A stretch of DNA of 64,000 nt from Elmis aenea. Its lineage: Eukaryota; Arthropoda; Insecta; Coleoptera; Elmidae. The position numbers and the translations under genes are program-made. The notes beneath the pieces are model-generated. The model worked only from the letters and a program-made list of their open reading frames with translations, was not told the origin of the DNA and made no database searches. The stretch's first letter is position 1. Each line of letters opens with the position of its first letter. Below are positions 1 through 11,280 of this stretch, piece by piece. Location of the stretch: NCBI GenBank assembly GCA_947652605.1, contig OX393576.1, forward strand, positions 49,824,966 to 49,888,965, in the 5' to 3' direction.

Positions 1-219
1 AAGAATAGCTTGGTTATAACTTATAAATCGTTCTGAGTGCATCGTAAAATTGATTGCTTCGAGTCGAAGCCTTCGAGAGACTTAAAACTAAACAATCCAA
101 TCATTTCACGAATAATATATCATTTATTAGATGTTGTAGACAAACTGACGCCTAGTGCTAATTAAGTTTTACCGGCTTAATAGGACATTTTCTAGGTATG
201 TCAATATTTGTACATAAAC

Positions 220-451
220 CAGCGTTGTGGAGTCGGAGTCGGACCAAATGTACTGACTCCCAGTAGGTACAACAAAAAATTGCGAGTTGCTCCTTTGCCG
301 CAAAACTGAAATCATTTCTTTATATTTCTTTTTCTTTTTTATATTACACACACCATAAAATGTCTTAGTATTTAATTTTGTCGGAATCGGAGTCGAATTA
401 CTAAAATTATTAGGAGTCGGAGTCGAATTTTTTTTACCGACCGCAGCCCTG
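220..451. mobile_element. hAT-type MITE with GGAGTCGGAGTCGG ends
   Basis: This 232-bp element begins CAGCGTTGTGGAGTCGG and ends with the inverted form CCGACCGCAGCCCTG. An exact 8-bp direct repeat ACATAAAC lies on both sides (212-219 and 452-459), the target-site size of hAT transposons. GAGTCGGAGTCGG-type motifs recur near both ends. No transposase is encoded, so it is non-autonomous. The apparent minus-strand reading frame across it is only translated repeat. Confidence 0.85.
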
Positions 452-1746
452 ACATAAACTTCGAACAGAAATCGTTTTTCGCGCCCATATTTTCGCATAA
501 TCTGGTTGTGTTGACATCCTTAGCGTAGTATTCGCAACTGTCTGCGTTTCTCGAAGCGTCACATCTCTGAATATCAGCAAAGGCCTGCCAACAAAACAAA
601 TTGTACTGATAATTCAGAGAGATAATTAATCATTTCTAGCTTCAGGCGCGCAATATAATTATGCTTTAATTGTAAATTGAAAAGCGCTGATTACTCGTCT
701 ACTGTATACAGAAGGCTGCAGACCTTTATCGCTGTCGCGATGTAAAGCATCTGTTTAACTTCATTATTAAACCCATCCCACGATCAACTTCTAAAAAATT
801 GTTTAGTGTCAATGAAAGTTGGTTCTTGAGTTGGTCCATTATAGTAAATTAGGGGGATCGTTTTTGAGTAAACAGCATGAAATTATTAAAATTTATCTTT
901 GAATAGCAAATTCGTTTCTGCACAGGGCGCCCTTAAGATCATTACCATCTTTATAATCTCGTTTGATTTTAGAAATAACCTCAACAAACCTTTAACGGAT
1001 GTCTGTCGGAGCTATTTCGTAAGTTGAGGTCTATATTTAATGATAAAAATTAAACAGAGAAGTCTTATAACCGCGTGGCATTTTGTTTTTAAAGATACGC
1101 AACTTTTTTAAATTTTTGATGCATCGAATTTGCAACAACATTTTTCGTTAGTAGGCCTTAGTTAAGTGAAATATTTTATATATTTTTAAATTAGACTACA
1201 ATTCAACCACTTCCAAAGTTTTTTTAAAAACAAATTATGCACGGAAGCAAAATATTAATTGACCGGTGGGCAAAGCTCAAGGGGTATAGGAGATACCTTT
1301 TGGTGGGAGCACATTTCAGAGGGGCCCATCAGATAAGCCAAGAATTAGCTTTACGCTAATGAGTTTCCGTTTTAGCATGACTTCGAAATTTATTTGCCTG
1401 GTTAATATTCAAATTAATGTTTTATAGAATGTGATTAAGGGCGAAATTGATTTACAGTGCTTTTAATATTCTTGTACTATTAAAGAAATAAGTATTTGAA
1501 TTATTCAAGTGATCCGTTCTAAATGTGATATAAATAAGTTCAAAGGTCACGCATTCTTTGTGAGAAAAAATTCTTGAAGAATATTTAGACACCTTTCGAA
1601 AATCTCGTCAAATTATCAGTAGATTGTTTATTTATTTATTTATACACATTAGTAGCTTTATCATCAGCAACAACGTGGGTTGTATTTGTTTGTGCCTAAA
1701 ATATAACCGTCTCTTATGATAGATTTTCGTCCTTAATTTTATAGAT
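452..1746. other. AT-rich stretch with no recognised gene
   Basis: No coding frame, RNA gene or complete mobile element was recognised here. A short TTTA-type microsatellite lies near 1625-1645. A somewhat GC-richer patch at about 1262-1340 has no identified partner. Confidence 0.5.
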
Positions 1747-1896
1747 TACCGGTAAACCGGGGCTACTTGAACACCCCGGGGTAACTTGGTCACCTAGGTT
1801 ATTGTTTATTATTTTACTTGTTAACATTTTACTTTGTTTTTTCTCTTCGGTTTTGGCATGTTCTTATCGTTTGTGACAGGTAACTTTCGAATAAAA

Positions 1897-2411
1897 ATGG
1901 TGCGCAATTACGAAAGAACTCCCGGTTCCAAACCTTATCGTAATTTAATAAAGTCGAGAATCTGGAAAATGCCATACAAACCGTTCAAGCTGGAATGTCA
2001 AAAAAACTGGCAGCAAAAACCTATAAAGTGCCTCGGTCAACATTAGCTAGGAAGGTTCTTGGAAATAATTTGGGGTCAGTTGGTCATCCAAGAGTTTTTT
2101 TGAGCGAAGAGGAGGCCACCATAGCGGAGACACTTGGCGTTGTCGCCAATTGGGGTTTTCCCCTAACTAGGCTGGATGTAAGGACAGTTATTTCAAAATA
2201 TCTTGAAAAACAGGGAAAAACAGTTAGTATTTTCAAAAACAACATCCCTGGAGAGGATTTCCTTAATTCGTTTATTCAAAGAAACAACCTGTCCATACGT
2301 CTTGCTTCTAACATCAAGAGATCCAGAGCTTCCGTTGACCGTATAGACATTTTAAATTTTTTCAGTAGTAATATAACAAGTGCATTGAAAATTATCGATA
2401 ATTTTTGGTAA
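1897..2411 (+). pseudogene. pogo-like transposase, N-terminal fragment with a frameshift
   Basis: The frame opens at an ATG (1897) with MVRNYERTPGSKPYRN, the usual start of insect pogo/Jerky-like transposases just before a psq-type helix-turn-helix. Frame is lost between about 1975 and 2005. The second frame resumes with the HTH core (MSKKLAAKTYKVPRSTLARK), then a CENP-B-like DNA-binding segment (SEEEATIAETLGVVANWGFP and PGEDFLNSFIQRNNLSIR). It ends at a stop at 2409-2411, before any DDE catalytic motif. The protein would normally bind the element ends and cut and paste them; this remnant cannot. Neighbouring sequence to 2754 contains a hairpin (ATGCAAGTTG arms, 2422-2464) and no further coding sequence. 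Confidence 0.75.
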
Positions 2412-2937
2412 ATATGCCCGAATGCAAGTTGAGCTGAAAAATATTTTTCTGCTTCAACTTGCATGAGTGAAGATTTGTCAAAAATTATAGATTATTTGCA
2501 ATGCACGAGTTATATTTTGCCAGAAAATTTCCTTCACCTAACCTATCTGTCAAATTAAAATGTTGTTTAATTTAGATAAATTAAAGTATACCTACTACTT
2601 ACTGCGATTGTTATTATTAATAGATCATTTATAACTAATTTTTAATTCAAGAATTATATTTTAATAATAATTAATGAACCAAATAGTTATGCAGGTACAT
2701 ACATAATCTGTTATGTCAAATTTTACAAGTACTGTCAGAGTGGTGTGTCAGGGGCACGGTCTACTACACAGGTTAGGAAGCCTGCCAAAAAATCTGGAAC
2801 TTTTCGACATAAATTTCCGCTAGACGGCGATAAGTCTAAGAACCATTCGCCATAAAAATCCGTTAGATGGCGATTAAGTTTAAGAACCTATTTTAAACAA
2901 ACCTGACTTAAAAATTCAATTAAAACATTTTTATATA

Positions 2938-4231
2938 TCAGGTTGGCAACTAAGTTCCCGCCGTTTCTTTTTAATTTTTAAAAATTTATTTTTCAACAAA
3001 AATGTACAACTAATCAATCGATAATGTATTCACCCTGGTTGTTTACAACTTCTTCCCAACGTTCAACAAGATTTTCAATACCTCGTTGGTAGAAATCACC
3101 CGGTTTCCACTCAAAAAATTCATTCAACCAAGCTCTCAATTCTGCATCAGTATTGAACGAAACTCCACGCATAGCATTTGAAAGCGATCGAAAGAGGTGA
3201 AAATCTGTTGGTGCCAAATCGGGTGAGTACGGCGGATGTGGAAGGACTTCCCAACCATGCGTTTGGATGGCTTGCTTGGTCATTTTGGCGATATGAGGGC
3301 GGGCGTTGTCGTGCAGCAAAAGAACTCCATGCTGCCGATTAGGTCTTTTCTCTTGAATAGCCATGTTGAGTCGTTCCATCTGTTCAACATAGAGTTCCGC
3401 GTTGACCGTTTGGTTCAGTTCAAGCAATTCGTAATGAATAATCCCTTCCCAGTCCCACCATACGCACAACATCGTTTTACGCGGATGAAGATCTTGTTTC
3501 ACGCGCGGTGTTGCTTGTCTACAGGGGCTAAGCCATTCCTTGCGCTGTTTCATATTGATGTACAGGCACCATTTTTCGTCGCCCGTAACGATGCGGTAAA
3601 GAAATCGTTGCTTGTGTCCATGAGTTGAGCGGTGACGAGCAAGCAAACCAGCGGAGATTGTGGCTCGTTGATTTTTGTTGTGATCATTTAAAGCATGCGG
3701 AACCCATGCTCCACATTTCTGAACCTTTCCCATTAAGTGAAGATGCTTCTCTATAGCAGTGTGGGAGCATTCCATTTTCACTGCCAGTTCCCTTGTCGTT
3801 TGACGGGAATTTTCATGCAAAAGTTGGTTTAATCGGCCTTCATCGAACTCAACTGGACGGCCAGAACGAGGTGCGTCTTTGAGACAAAAATTTCCATTTT
3901 TGAACTTGGCATACCAATCACGAGCGGTTCTTTCAGCTATGGCACCCTCTCCATACACGGCACAAATGTCACGAGCAGCTTTTGCGGCTTTATGGCCTTG
4001 ATTAAAGGCAAAAAGAAGCACATGTCGAAAATGTTCATTTTTCTCAACTTGACATTCCATTTTAATGATCTGTCAAACTGACAAATAAACTCAAACAAAA
4101 AAAAAAAACATAGTCTCCGGTAGAACAAAGCCTCCTTTTTCAAATGTTTTAAAACATTATGCCAAAAACATTTAATAACTTGCGTAATTATCAAATTTAA
4201 AAAAACGGCTGGAACTTAGTTGCCAAGCTAA
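2938..4231 (-). mobile_element. complete mariner transposon
   Basis: This 1,294-bp element has TIRs TCAGGTTGGCAACTAAGTTC (left) and TTAGCTTGGCAACTAAGTTC (right, minus strand). TA duplications lie at 2936-2937 and 4232-4233. The sister MITE at 4497-4904 provides the empty site: there TTTTATATACATCATCTG is continuous, while here the same words are split exactly at one TA. Length and organisation match typical 1.3-kb mariners. It contains one full transposase frame on the minus strand. Confidence 0.95.
3014..4060 (-). CDS. mariner transposase (D,D34D), full length and uninterrupted
   Basis: This 348-codon protein is the size of known mariner transposases. Residues 1-110 form the bipartite helix-turn-helix DNA-binding region (FNQGHKAAKAARDICAVYG; RSGRP linker near 65-69; TTRELAVKMECSHTAIEKHL). 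WVPHAL at about 119-124 is close to the conserved WVPHEL. The catalytic triad is visible as TGDEKW (D161), LLHDNARPH (D251) and YSPDLAPTDF (D286), giving 34 residues between the last two acids, the mariner signature. The protein would bind the element TIRs and move them by cut and paste at TA. The start is the first ATG, 171 bp inside the right end on the minus strand. There are no stops or frameshifts, so it could be functional; whether it is expressed is unknown. Confidence 0.93.
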   Translation of the reverse strand: MECQVEKNEHFRHVLLFAFNQGHKAAKAARDICAVYGEGAIAERTARDWYAKFKNGNFCLKDAPRSGRPVEFDEGRLNQLLHENSRQTTRELAVKMECSHTAIEKHLHLMGKVQKCGAWVPHALNDHNKNQRATISAGLLARHRSTHGHKQRFLYRIVTGDEKWCLYINMKQRKEWLSPCRQATPRVKQDLHPRKTMLCVWWDWEGIIHYELLELNQTVNAELYVEQMERLNMAIQEKRPNRQHGVLLLHDNARPHIAKMTKQAIQTHGWEVLPHPPYSPDLAPTDFHLFRSLSNAMRGVSFNTDAELRAWLNEFFEWKPGDFYQRGIENLVERWEEVVNNQGEYIID

Positions 4232-4496
4232 TACATCATCTGATTGACTAAATTCGAATTTTTTAAGCGAAAGCTTATAAACATAGAACATCTTATAAAT
4301 CTCGCTGATTATGTCAAAATCTTGTGCACGAACCAGTTCTTAGACGTATCGCCATCTAGTGATCATTTATGGCGAATGGTTCTTAGACTTATCGCCTCTG
4401 TGGGATAAATTATGGAACTAGTTACCGGCCTCAGTCGGTTTTATATGGGAGTTTCCCAACCTGTGTAGTAGACCGTGGTCAGGGGTGTGGTTTAAT

Positions 4497-4904
4497 CACG
4501 GTCTACTACACAGGTTAGGAAGCCTGTCAAAAAATCTGGAACTTTTCGACATAAATTTCCGCTAGGTGGCGATCAGTCTAAGAACCATTCGCCATAAAAA
4601 TCCGTTAGATGGCGATTATTTTTAAGAACACATTTTGAACAAAACTGACTTAAAAATTCGGTTAAAACAATTTTATATACATCATCTGATTGATTAAATT
4701 TGAATTTTTTAAGCGAGAGCTTATAAATCTTGCTGACTGTCAAAATCTTGTGCACGAACCGGTTCTTATACGTATCGCCATCTAGCGATCATTTATGGCG
4801 AACGGTTCTTAGACTTATCGTCATCTGTGGGATAATTTACGGAACTAGTTACCGGCTTCAGTCGGTTTTATATGGGAGTTTCTGAACCTGTGTAGTAGAC
4901 CGTG
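4497..4904. mobile_element. 8-bp-TSD MITE (CACGGTCTACTACACAGG ends), copy 2, uninterrupted
   Basis: This 408-bp sister of the element at 2755-4477 has the same terminal and subterminal inverted repeats. A different exact 8-bp duplication, GGTTTAAT, flanks it (4489-4496 and 4905-4912). The distinct TSD shows a separate insertion 11 bp from the first copy's duplication, not a tandem duplication of the locus. No coding capacity. Confidence 0.88.
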
Positions 4905-5716
4905 GGTTTAATCTATATGAAAGTAACGTGATTGGTCGCAGACATCTGTCAAAAAATTATCAAGACCAAAATATCTTATTCCCTCTCCAAATTTATATTT
5001 TCCACCAATCAAAAACTCAGATTTCTTAGAAACGACCAATAAACGCATGAAAATCTGTTAATTTGAAAAGTAAATTATCAGTGTATGATTATGTTTATTG
5101 GCCGTTTAAAGGAAATATGAGTTTGTTATTGGTCGAAAACGCAAATTTGACAGGAGGATCAACTCCTGGCAGAGGAATGTAAAATTATTACCGTGTAATA
5201 TTGCTCCTATTGGTAGTCTCTAGAAGATTTAAGATTAGTGATTGGTTGAAAACGCAAATTTGACAGGTGAAGGGAATTTTCAATAACATTAATGATGCTT
5301 TAAGAGATGTGGATAATTTTAACATATATAACTACGATGAAAATGCATTTATATTGTTGGTTTTATTAAATTTTTCGAGTGTGACCAAGTAGCCCCGGGT
5401 TTTTTTTTTCTCAAAAACTGTATTTAAATTAGAGCCTCTGGATAATTTACGTGTTGTATATTGCTATTGTCGGTAAAATCAAATTTATTTGAAATCAAAA
5501 TATCGATTAGTTTCAGAATTACCTTTAAAAAAGTGATAAAAAGGTGTCCAAGTAGCCCCCGATTACGGTGTAGCATTGTTTTCTATTAAATACCAAAACC
5601 TATTTGAAGTTTTGTATTAAACGTTTGTTCTTTAGGTAACGATTTGTTTTTAAATTTAATGTATCGAATATGTTTTTTTAAACGATGTTTATGGATTTTA
5701 TGTTTGTCTTATACAG

Positions 5717-6078
5717 CAGTGGCTCCCAAACTGGAGGCAGCGGCGTCCTTAGACACCGCGACTGGCCTACAAGGGCTCCGCGAAATATTTCAATATTAAG
5801 TATCTTTTGCAACCGTAACAAATTCAAAAGATGGCTGTAACCAACTGGATTCGAGATTTGAAAAGAATTGTAACTTATTTGTCTCACTCATTATTTCCAG
5901 CAATAAATTGTTTGTTTTTTGTATAATTTCCTATAAAAGATTATCGCTGGTTCCCTAACGTCAATTTAAGTGTGTAAAGTATATAAATTGCTTTGAATTA
6001 AATATATTTTGCTTGGGTTGTCGGTAAAATCTTGAAACATTAAGTGCGCCTTGAACCGAAAAAGTTTGGACACCGCTG
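5717..6078. mobile_element. probable hAT-type MITE, old
   Basis: The left end CAGTGGCTCCCAAACTGG and the right end AAGTTTGGACACCGCTG form a hAT-like inverted pair. The 8 bases outside each end do not match, so the duplication has decayed or a boundary is off. The interior is non-coding. Confidence 0.55.
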
Positions 6079-6519
6079 CGTAAAAGCACCACAACCTTAT
6101 ACCTAACTTTTTTATTTCAAGAATTAGAGCTTAACAGGCTATAACAAACCGTCTAGAGGGCATCATCCTTCTTAAAAATGTTATTAAATTAAATGTAAGT
6201 ACATAGAATTGCTTTTGATATATTCGGTTTTAAAATTTTATTTTCCTCTATTATTTCTAAATGTCTCTCTAGATTTTTAAATACGAAATGTTTATGTGAT
6301 ATGTTGTTCAATTATTTCTAGCAATGTCGTTTACATTGAAAGAGAACAAACAGGGTGCAAATTTTAGACAAATTGAATAAAATTTTTAGTGTTGAGTAGA
6401 TCAGAACCTGTTTTATCTTGTTAATTAATGTTCGCTTTTTATTATCGCTAAATTATTTATATCTTTAAAAGTGTATTCAACGCTTTTTATTATATAAAAT
6501 TCAAAAGTAAATTCTTATA

Positions 6520-6960
6520 CAGGGTGTTTCTGAACGATGTAGCATAATTTCTACTGGTGAATCTACATTGAAAAATAGGACGATTTAGCTGTTGTATCGT
6601 TGTTTAGTTACAGCCCCATGAAGAGAAGATGAAAAATTGTTGTTTTATTGATAAATCAGGAACGCTTTGACCTACAGCATTTATATTTGGCGCTTATTCT
6701 ACAATAGGCAAGCGTGTTCTTACGCAAGTTTGAGTGAAGTAAAGTCCCACCATAGGGGACGCTACAATTGATAATAGTAGAGAAATAACCTTTATTTTCG
6801 ATCGTAATTTCAATTTTTTATTGTAACAGTCGGATAGGTAGGTCTAAAATGTACATTTTTAGTAACTTAAAGTTTTTTGATAGCACCATCGTTTTGGAGA
6901 AAAACTCGATATTATTAAAATACAACTCTGAGATTTATTGAAAATATTTAACAAAATTAA
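6520..6960. repeat. one-ended CAGGGTGTTTC repeat fragment
   Basis: After a TA at 6518-6519 the sequence starts CAGGGTGTTTCTGAACGATG. This terminal word is shared by several TA-inserting elements in the window. I could not find the opposite end, so this is an end-only fragment. The right limit is approximate. Confidence 0.4.
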
Positions 6961-6964
6961 CTGT

Positions 6965-8106
6965 AACGAAAACGATCGTTATTTTCGTTCTAACCGAAAA
7001 AATTCCTCTTTCGTTTTCGTGAACCGAAATAATAACGGTTTAAACCGGTTTTACAATTTTTTTGTCGAGGACTTTAATTTTTTTTTTCAAGTCACTACGA
7101 CCCTCTATAAATACGATAACAATATTTGCGTTTCCACTAAAATATAAACGATGACGATGGGTTTTGAAGCTCACGGACAGCATATTTTAGACTGGCGAAC
7201 CATCGCCATATTAAATTTACCAAATCGTTAAACACATTAACAGTTAACCATTTTATTTAGTATAACACCCGTAAGGTGCAAAAATACAAATTGATTAGTT
7301 TAAATTGTACGCACGATTTTTATTTAAAAATATAAAAATATAGTAAGTGCTGTTTTAAGTTTGTTTTAGTACTAAAAATCTATGAATTTGAATTAAATTA
7401 GATCCTGCTGTAATTATTTAAAACGACAAAAGAATTAATTCAAGTGGATAATTTACTAAATGTTCCCATGAATGTTATAAATAAAAAAGATATTAGAAGA
7501 AAACTTATATTAACTCTAAACGCAAATAAAACATAACTTCACATTAATAACATATAAAAAATTAACTTGAAATATACTTTAACTAAATAGTTTGTACATA
7601 CTGCACAATAAACGTTTTCACAATCCATTCAATCTTACTAGCAACACATCAGACCATAAATCTTCTTTTACATTAGTGATTAGTCCTTTGCGAAGTAAGA
7701 ATAAATTTTACTTTTATTAACTCTATAAACGCAAATAAAACATACATTAATAATATATATTTATATCAAGTGTATAGAGAATATCTGTACCGTTTCTTGT
7801 GTTAGGTACACGAAACTGCAAGTATAAATAATAAAGTTGTTAATACATATGTTTGTATATGGATAAAAGTTAAGCTCGTTTATTTCAAGTGAGATTTTTT
7901 ACTGCCTCGTGGAGTGTCCCCAACATAGAAGGTGAATTCGAGTTTGTGTTTAACAAATAAAATTTAAATAGTGATAAAACCGGTTTTGGAAAATATTTAT
8001 TTCGTTTTCGTTCTTGAACGAAAAATAATAATTTCATTTTCGTTCTTAAATAAATTTCGGTTAATTTCGTTTAACGTTTTCGTTTTCGTTCCGTTTACAG
8101 TCCCTG
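6965..8106. mobile_element. hAT-type element with CGAAAA-rich ends, truncated inverted copy
   Basis: It ends at TTTACAGTCCCTG (8106) and matches, in reverse orientation, the complete copy at 42347-43529. Shared parts are the interior ACTGCCTCGTGGAGT block, the AAACCGGTTTT words and the CGTTTTCGTTCC-type ends. The outermost part of the left end is missing. No coding frame of note. Confidence 0.75.
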
Positions 8107-9761
8107 ATCTTAATTCAATATATTAGAATTTATAGCCCGCTAAATTTCAAAGGCAAAAAAATTGCCCGCACTCGTATAGAAGTTGGGCAGCGCTGCCTTT
8201 AACGATTAACGCATAATTTAACTGTTTTTTGGGTTTGAAATAGTCTAGATAAACTTCATATAAGGGTCCGTGCACAATGTGTTTAATAATCTTTAAATGT
8301 AGTTATTTGTTTATGTTTCTAAAGACTTACTGTCAGTGGTGCAACGCTGACTTCATCCTTAATACGAACAATTCCACTTACAAATTGTCTTCCTCTTGCG
8401 TCTGCGGCAAACTAAATGTTGTCTAGTAGAACGGATAGAGCCCTTCTCCCCTTGCGCTGTGTTATTTTCCTCATCTTTAGTCGTCTGTTCTGAAATAAGT
8501 CATTGTTATATCTAAGTACATGGATCTACGAGTCCATTAATAACGCTTATGGTAAAATAATGCTATTTAGTGGTATCAAGATGATGACTGTTCCTTATGA
8601 AGTAGAACGTATAGTTGGAGAAAACGCTTTCTGGAGTTCTACTATATCACTGCAGTTAAATCGTCAAATTTAAATAGTTTTTTCATCTGGAACTCTATTT
8701 GAAGTGGCAGTTTTATGGGACATTGTTATTCAGATTTTATAAGATATATCAGGATTTTTCGAGGGTCGCGTTTGCAACTTTTAACACAAAACACAGTCGG
8801 ATTTTTAGTAATACCGAGCCAGAAAATTTTAAAATCATTATAGACTTGTCAAGATATCCTTTTATTTACAGTAAGTACGCTGTGCGTTAATTTAACAAAA
8901 CAAATATTTTTTTGTCAACATAACCTTTAATCGTTACTGTGCGGAACCCTGTTTCTGTAAACATCGTGATTAACGTTTTAGCTGTATATTTTTGTTTGCA
9001 AATTGGAATAAAAGTAAATTGATATTTGTTTATGGTGAATGTAGAGAGCAGCATTTTTATGCCACCAAAGCTATTTGTATAATATACATTTATAATGATC
9101 ATGAGAAACCTAAAATTATTGTTCAGGAACAAAAAAAATAAAAAATAATTGATGGAATAGCAAATGTAAAAAATGTAACCAGTTATTAACATAAATATTT
9201 TATTTTTTGTTAAAAAAAAACTGCACTAGCTGTGCACAGAATACAAAAACCAACTTTATCTTAATTTTTGATTTTTGTTGCAGTCTCATTATAAAAAACA
9301 AGTTATTGGTTTTGTTGTATTTCTTTAAAAATGATCTGTTTAAATATCCGTATAAATCATTTTTTTTAAGTTTTAAAGCCGATTAAAAGTGCCTTTATAT
9401 TATCGTAACGTAATCGTAGCGTCTCATACACGTATCGTTTTAGACAATGTTAATCTGACCTGACCTAAGGCTGTGTAGTGTTAGTCAGAAAATAAACCAC
9501 TAAGTTGTCTTGCGATTATTCTGCAAATGATTTAGGATATACAATATAATTTTTACTGGATATACCTTATGACAATAAAGAAGCAAACATGTTAATACGT
9601 TAAAAAAATGTTTGTACTTAATAGGAGCGTATCAATCAGACAGGTTACGTGTCGTAGAATATTGCCCCGCACAAATTTTGTCAAAGACGTTACGTTCCCG
9701 CTTGCTGTCTGCATGCTCTCGTTACGTCAATATAAATGCATTCATAAATAAACAATAGAAC
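8107..9761. other. AT-rich stretch with no recognised gene
   Basis: Nothing coding was recognised. GTTGGGCAGCGCTG at about 8183-8196 looks like an isolated hAT right end, and CAGTGGTGCAACGCTG near 8335 like an isolated left end, but no partners were found. Confidence 0.4.
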
Positions 9762-10227
9762 CAGGAGCGGCTCGTCTTAAGGGGCCACAGGGGCCCGCCC
9801 TAACCTGTTTTTGTGAAGCTAGCAAAATAAATATAATTTAAAACAATATTTTATTGTAATAACTATATTTTGATTTATTACCAACACGTGTTATTGTTTT
9901 AATTAAAATTTACTTAAGTATTTATAATAAGTATAACGCGACTTAGAACGCACTTTGGGGCCAGCCAAAGAAGACTGGCCCTATTTCATACGTGTACAGC
10001 ACAGGATATGTATGAAGCGCGAGGACGTTGAACAAAAGTGACAGTTTATTGGAAAAAACGTCTAGAGGAAAAATTGGAAATCAAAAAACTTGGCGCATGT
10101 TAACTCATGGATGTGCAAATTACTCAGCAAGATGGCAGGAAAACAAGAACATTTATAATTTATTGGTAATAGCAATAATTTTTATGTCCCTGGCCTCACC
10201 TGCTTTTATTGTCACCAGCCGCCACTG
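9762..10227. mobile_element. hAT-type non-autonomous element (CAGGAGCGGC ends)
   Basis: This 466-bp element has the left end CAGGAGCGGCTCGTC and the right end CACCAGCCGCCACTG. Flanking 8-mers AATAGAAC (9754-9761) and AATAGAAT (10228-10235) match at 7 of 8 positions. GGGGCC-rich words lie near the left part (9780-9800) and in the middle (9957-9985). A 66-codon frame inside (10028-10228) has no recognised domain and ends within the TIR, so it is probably not a gene. Confidence 0.75.
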
Positions 10228-10287
10228 AATAGAATCAATTTTATCTAAAACGCTACGATTACGTTACGATAATATTAATGCACCTTA

Positions 10288-10564
10288 AAGGTCTCTTCAC
10301 ACACATCAGTCACGGCGCGTCTCAGTTCCGTCTCCGATCCGTCACCGTTTTGTCTCAGTCATACCCACGATGCCTATTCACACACCTCAGTCAGGCGTCA
10401 GGCAATATCGGTAAGAAGAAATAGCAACGGCGCCTGACAGACTGACGAGATATTCGTAACTGCGCCGGACGACTTAAATTAAAAGAAAGAATATTTTTCA
10501 TGACTGACGGTTGACGGAACTGACGGAACTGAGACGCGCCGTGACTGATGTGTGTGTAGAGACC
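10288..10564. mobile_element. PIF/Harbinger-type MITE with 44-bp TIRs
   Basis: The ends are long near-perfect inverted repeats: AAGGTCTCTTCACACACATC on the left and GATGTGTGTGTAGAGACC on the right, continuing inward through ACGGCGCGTCTCAGTTCCGT. TTA stands outside both ends (10285-10287 and 10565-10567), with a two-base asymmetry of the TIR. It is GC-rich compared with its surroundings, with GACGGAACT repeats inside the right arm, and is non-coding. Confidence 0.75.
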
Positions 10565-10701
10565 TTAGAGTAACCTAAATGTCAACAAAATTTACAAAAC
10601 CGTTTTTTACTTGTTGGTATAATTAAACTCAATTTTTCTTGAATCGTCACTAATCTAGCTCAATAAATACCCAAAAGCGGCTGTAATAATCATTTATACT
10701 G

Positions 10702-11277
10702 CTTAGGCAGCAAAGAAGTAAAATGCGCTACGCTCATTGGTTGAATTTAGAAAAATTGAGCGTGCTTTTGTTCAAAGATACCTATTTGACAGGAATCATG
10801 AATCTGACAGATGAAGTAAAACTTTATGTATTTACTTGATTTTTCGCTATTTCTTTGGCGATTGCAGAAAAAAATTAATAAGCACCTCGACAGTAAAGTT
10901 CATTTTTTTCACTCGCGTGGTTATTTGCCGAGACGAAGTCGACGCAAATAATATCCACACTCGTGATAAAAAGTCGAACTTTACTGCCTAGGTCAGTGGT
11001 TTCCAACCTGTGGGGCGCGCCCCCCTAAGGGGGCGCGATACTATTGCAAGGAGGGCGCGCAGCTGTTACCAAAATATCATTTTTGAATACAAAAAAACAA
11101 AAAGAACTTTGTTTATACAGAATATGGTATATTGTTTTGTAGCCCATTAAATAATTTTATTTATCAGAACAGTATTTATGAAATTAGATTGTTACGAAAA
11201 GTGAGGGGGGCACAAAAAAAATTTTATGAAAAAGGGGGCAGAGGTACAAAAAGGTTGGAAACCACTGGCCTAGGTAC
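10702..11277. repeat. possible older inverted-repeat element hosting a hAT MITE
   Basis: GCTTAGGCAGCAAAG near 10702 and CTTTACTGCCTAGGT near 10980 form an imperfect inverted pair. A second internal pair (ACAGTAAAGTTC near 10890; GAACTTTACTG near 10976) lies between them. The hAT MITE at 10994-11267 inserted at the right end of this block. No family assignment. Confidence 0.35.
10994..11267. mobile_element. hAT-type MITE (CAGTGGTTTCCAACC ends)
   Basis: This 274-bp element has terminal repeats CAGTGGTTTCCAACC and GGTTGGAAACCACTG, perfect over 15 bp. An exact 8-bp duplication GCCTAGGT flanks it (10986-10993 and 11268-11275). A GGGGCGCGCCC-type palindrome lies next to the left end. Non-coding. 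Confidence 0.92.
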
Positions 11278-11280
11278 ATA

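Larger units (their letters stand above)
2755..4477. mobile_element. 8-bp-TSD MITE (CACGGTCTACTACACAGG ends), copy 1, split by mariner
   Basis: Terminal inverted repeats begin CACGGTCTACTACACAGGTT and are mirrored at the right end. An exact 8-bp duplication GTCAGGGG flanks it (2747-2754 and 4478-4485). Without the mariner at 2938-4231 the element is about 427 bp. Subterminal sequences are also inverted (GGCGATAAGTCTAAGAACCA on the left; its counterpart near 4375). The 8-bp TSD fits the hAT or P superfamilies; the TIR alone does not decide between them. It encodes nothing. Confidence 0.85.
1749..5570 (+). mobile_element. pogo-like DNA transposon relic carrying nested insertions
   Basis: The left end reads CCGGTAAACCGGGGCTACTT after a TA (1747-1748). 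The right end, read on the minus strand, is CACCGTAATCGGGGGCTACT after a TA (5571-5572). A second inverted pair of the same motif sits inside each end (CCCGGGGTAACTTGGTCACC near 1776; GTGACCAAGTAGCCCCGGG at 5381-5399). TA target sites, subterminal motif copies and an N-terminal pogo/psq-type transposase fragment support a pogo-like assignment. The catalytic half of the gene is missing. Two MITEs and a mariner occupy 2755-4904. The sequence at 4905-5380 is non-coding and contains a partly duplicated block around GAAAACGCAAATTTGACAGG (near 5128 and 5242). Confidence 0.75.

Noticed and set aside
3236..3628. 130-codon plus-strand frame
   Set aside because: It is the antisense shadow of the mariner transposase.
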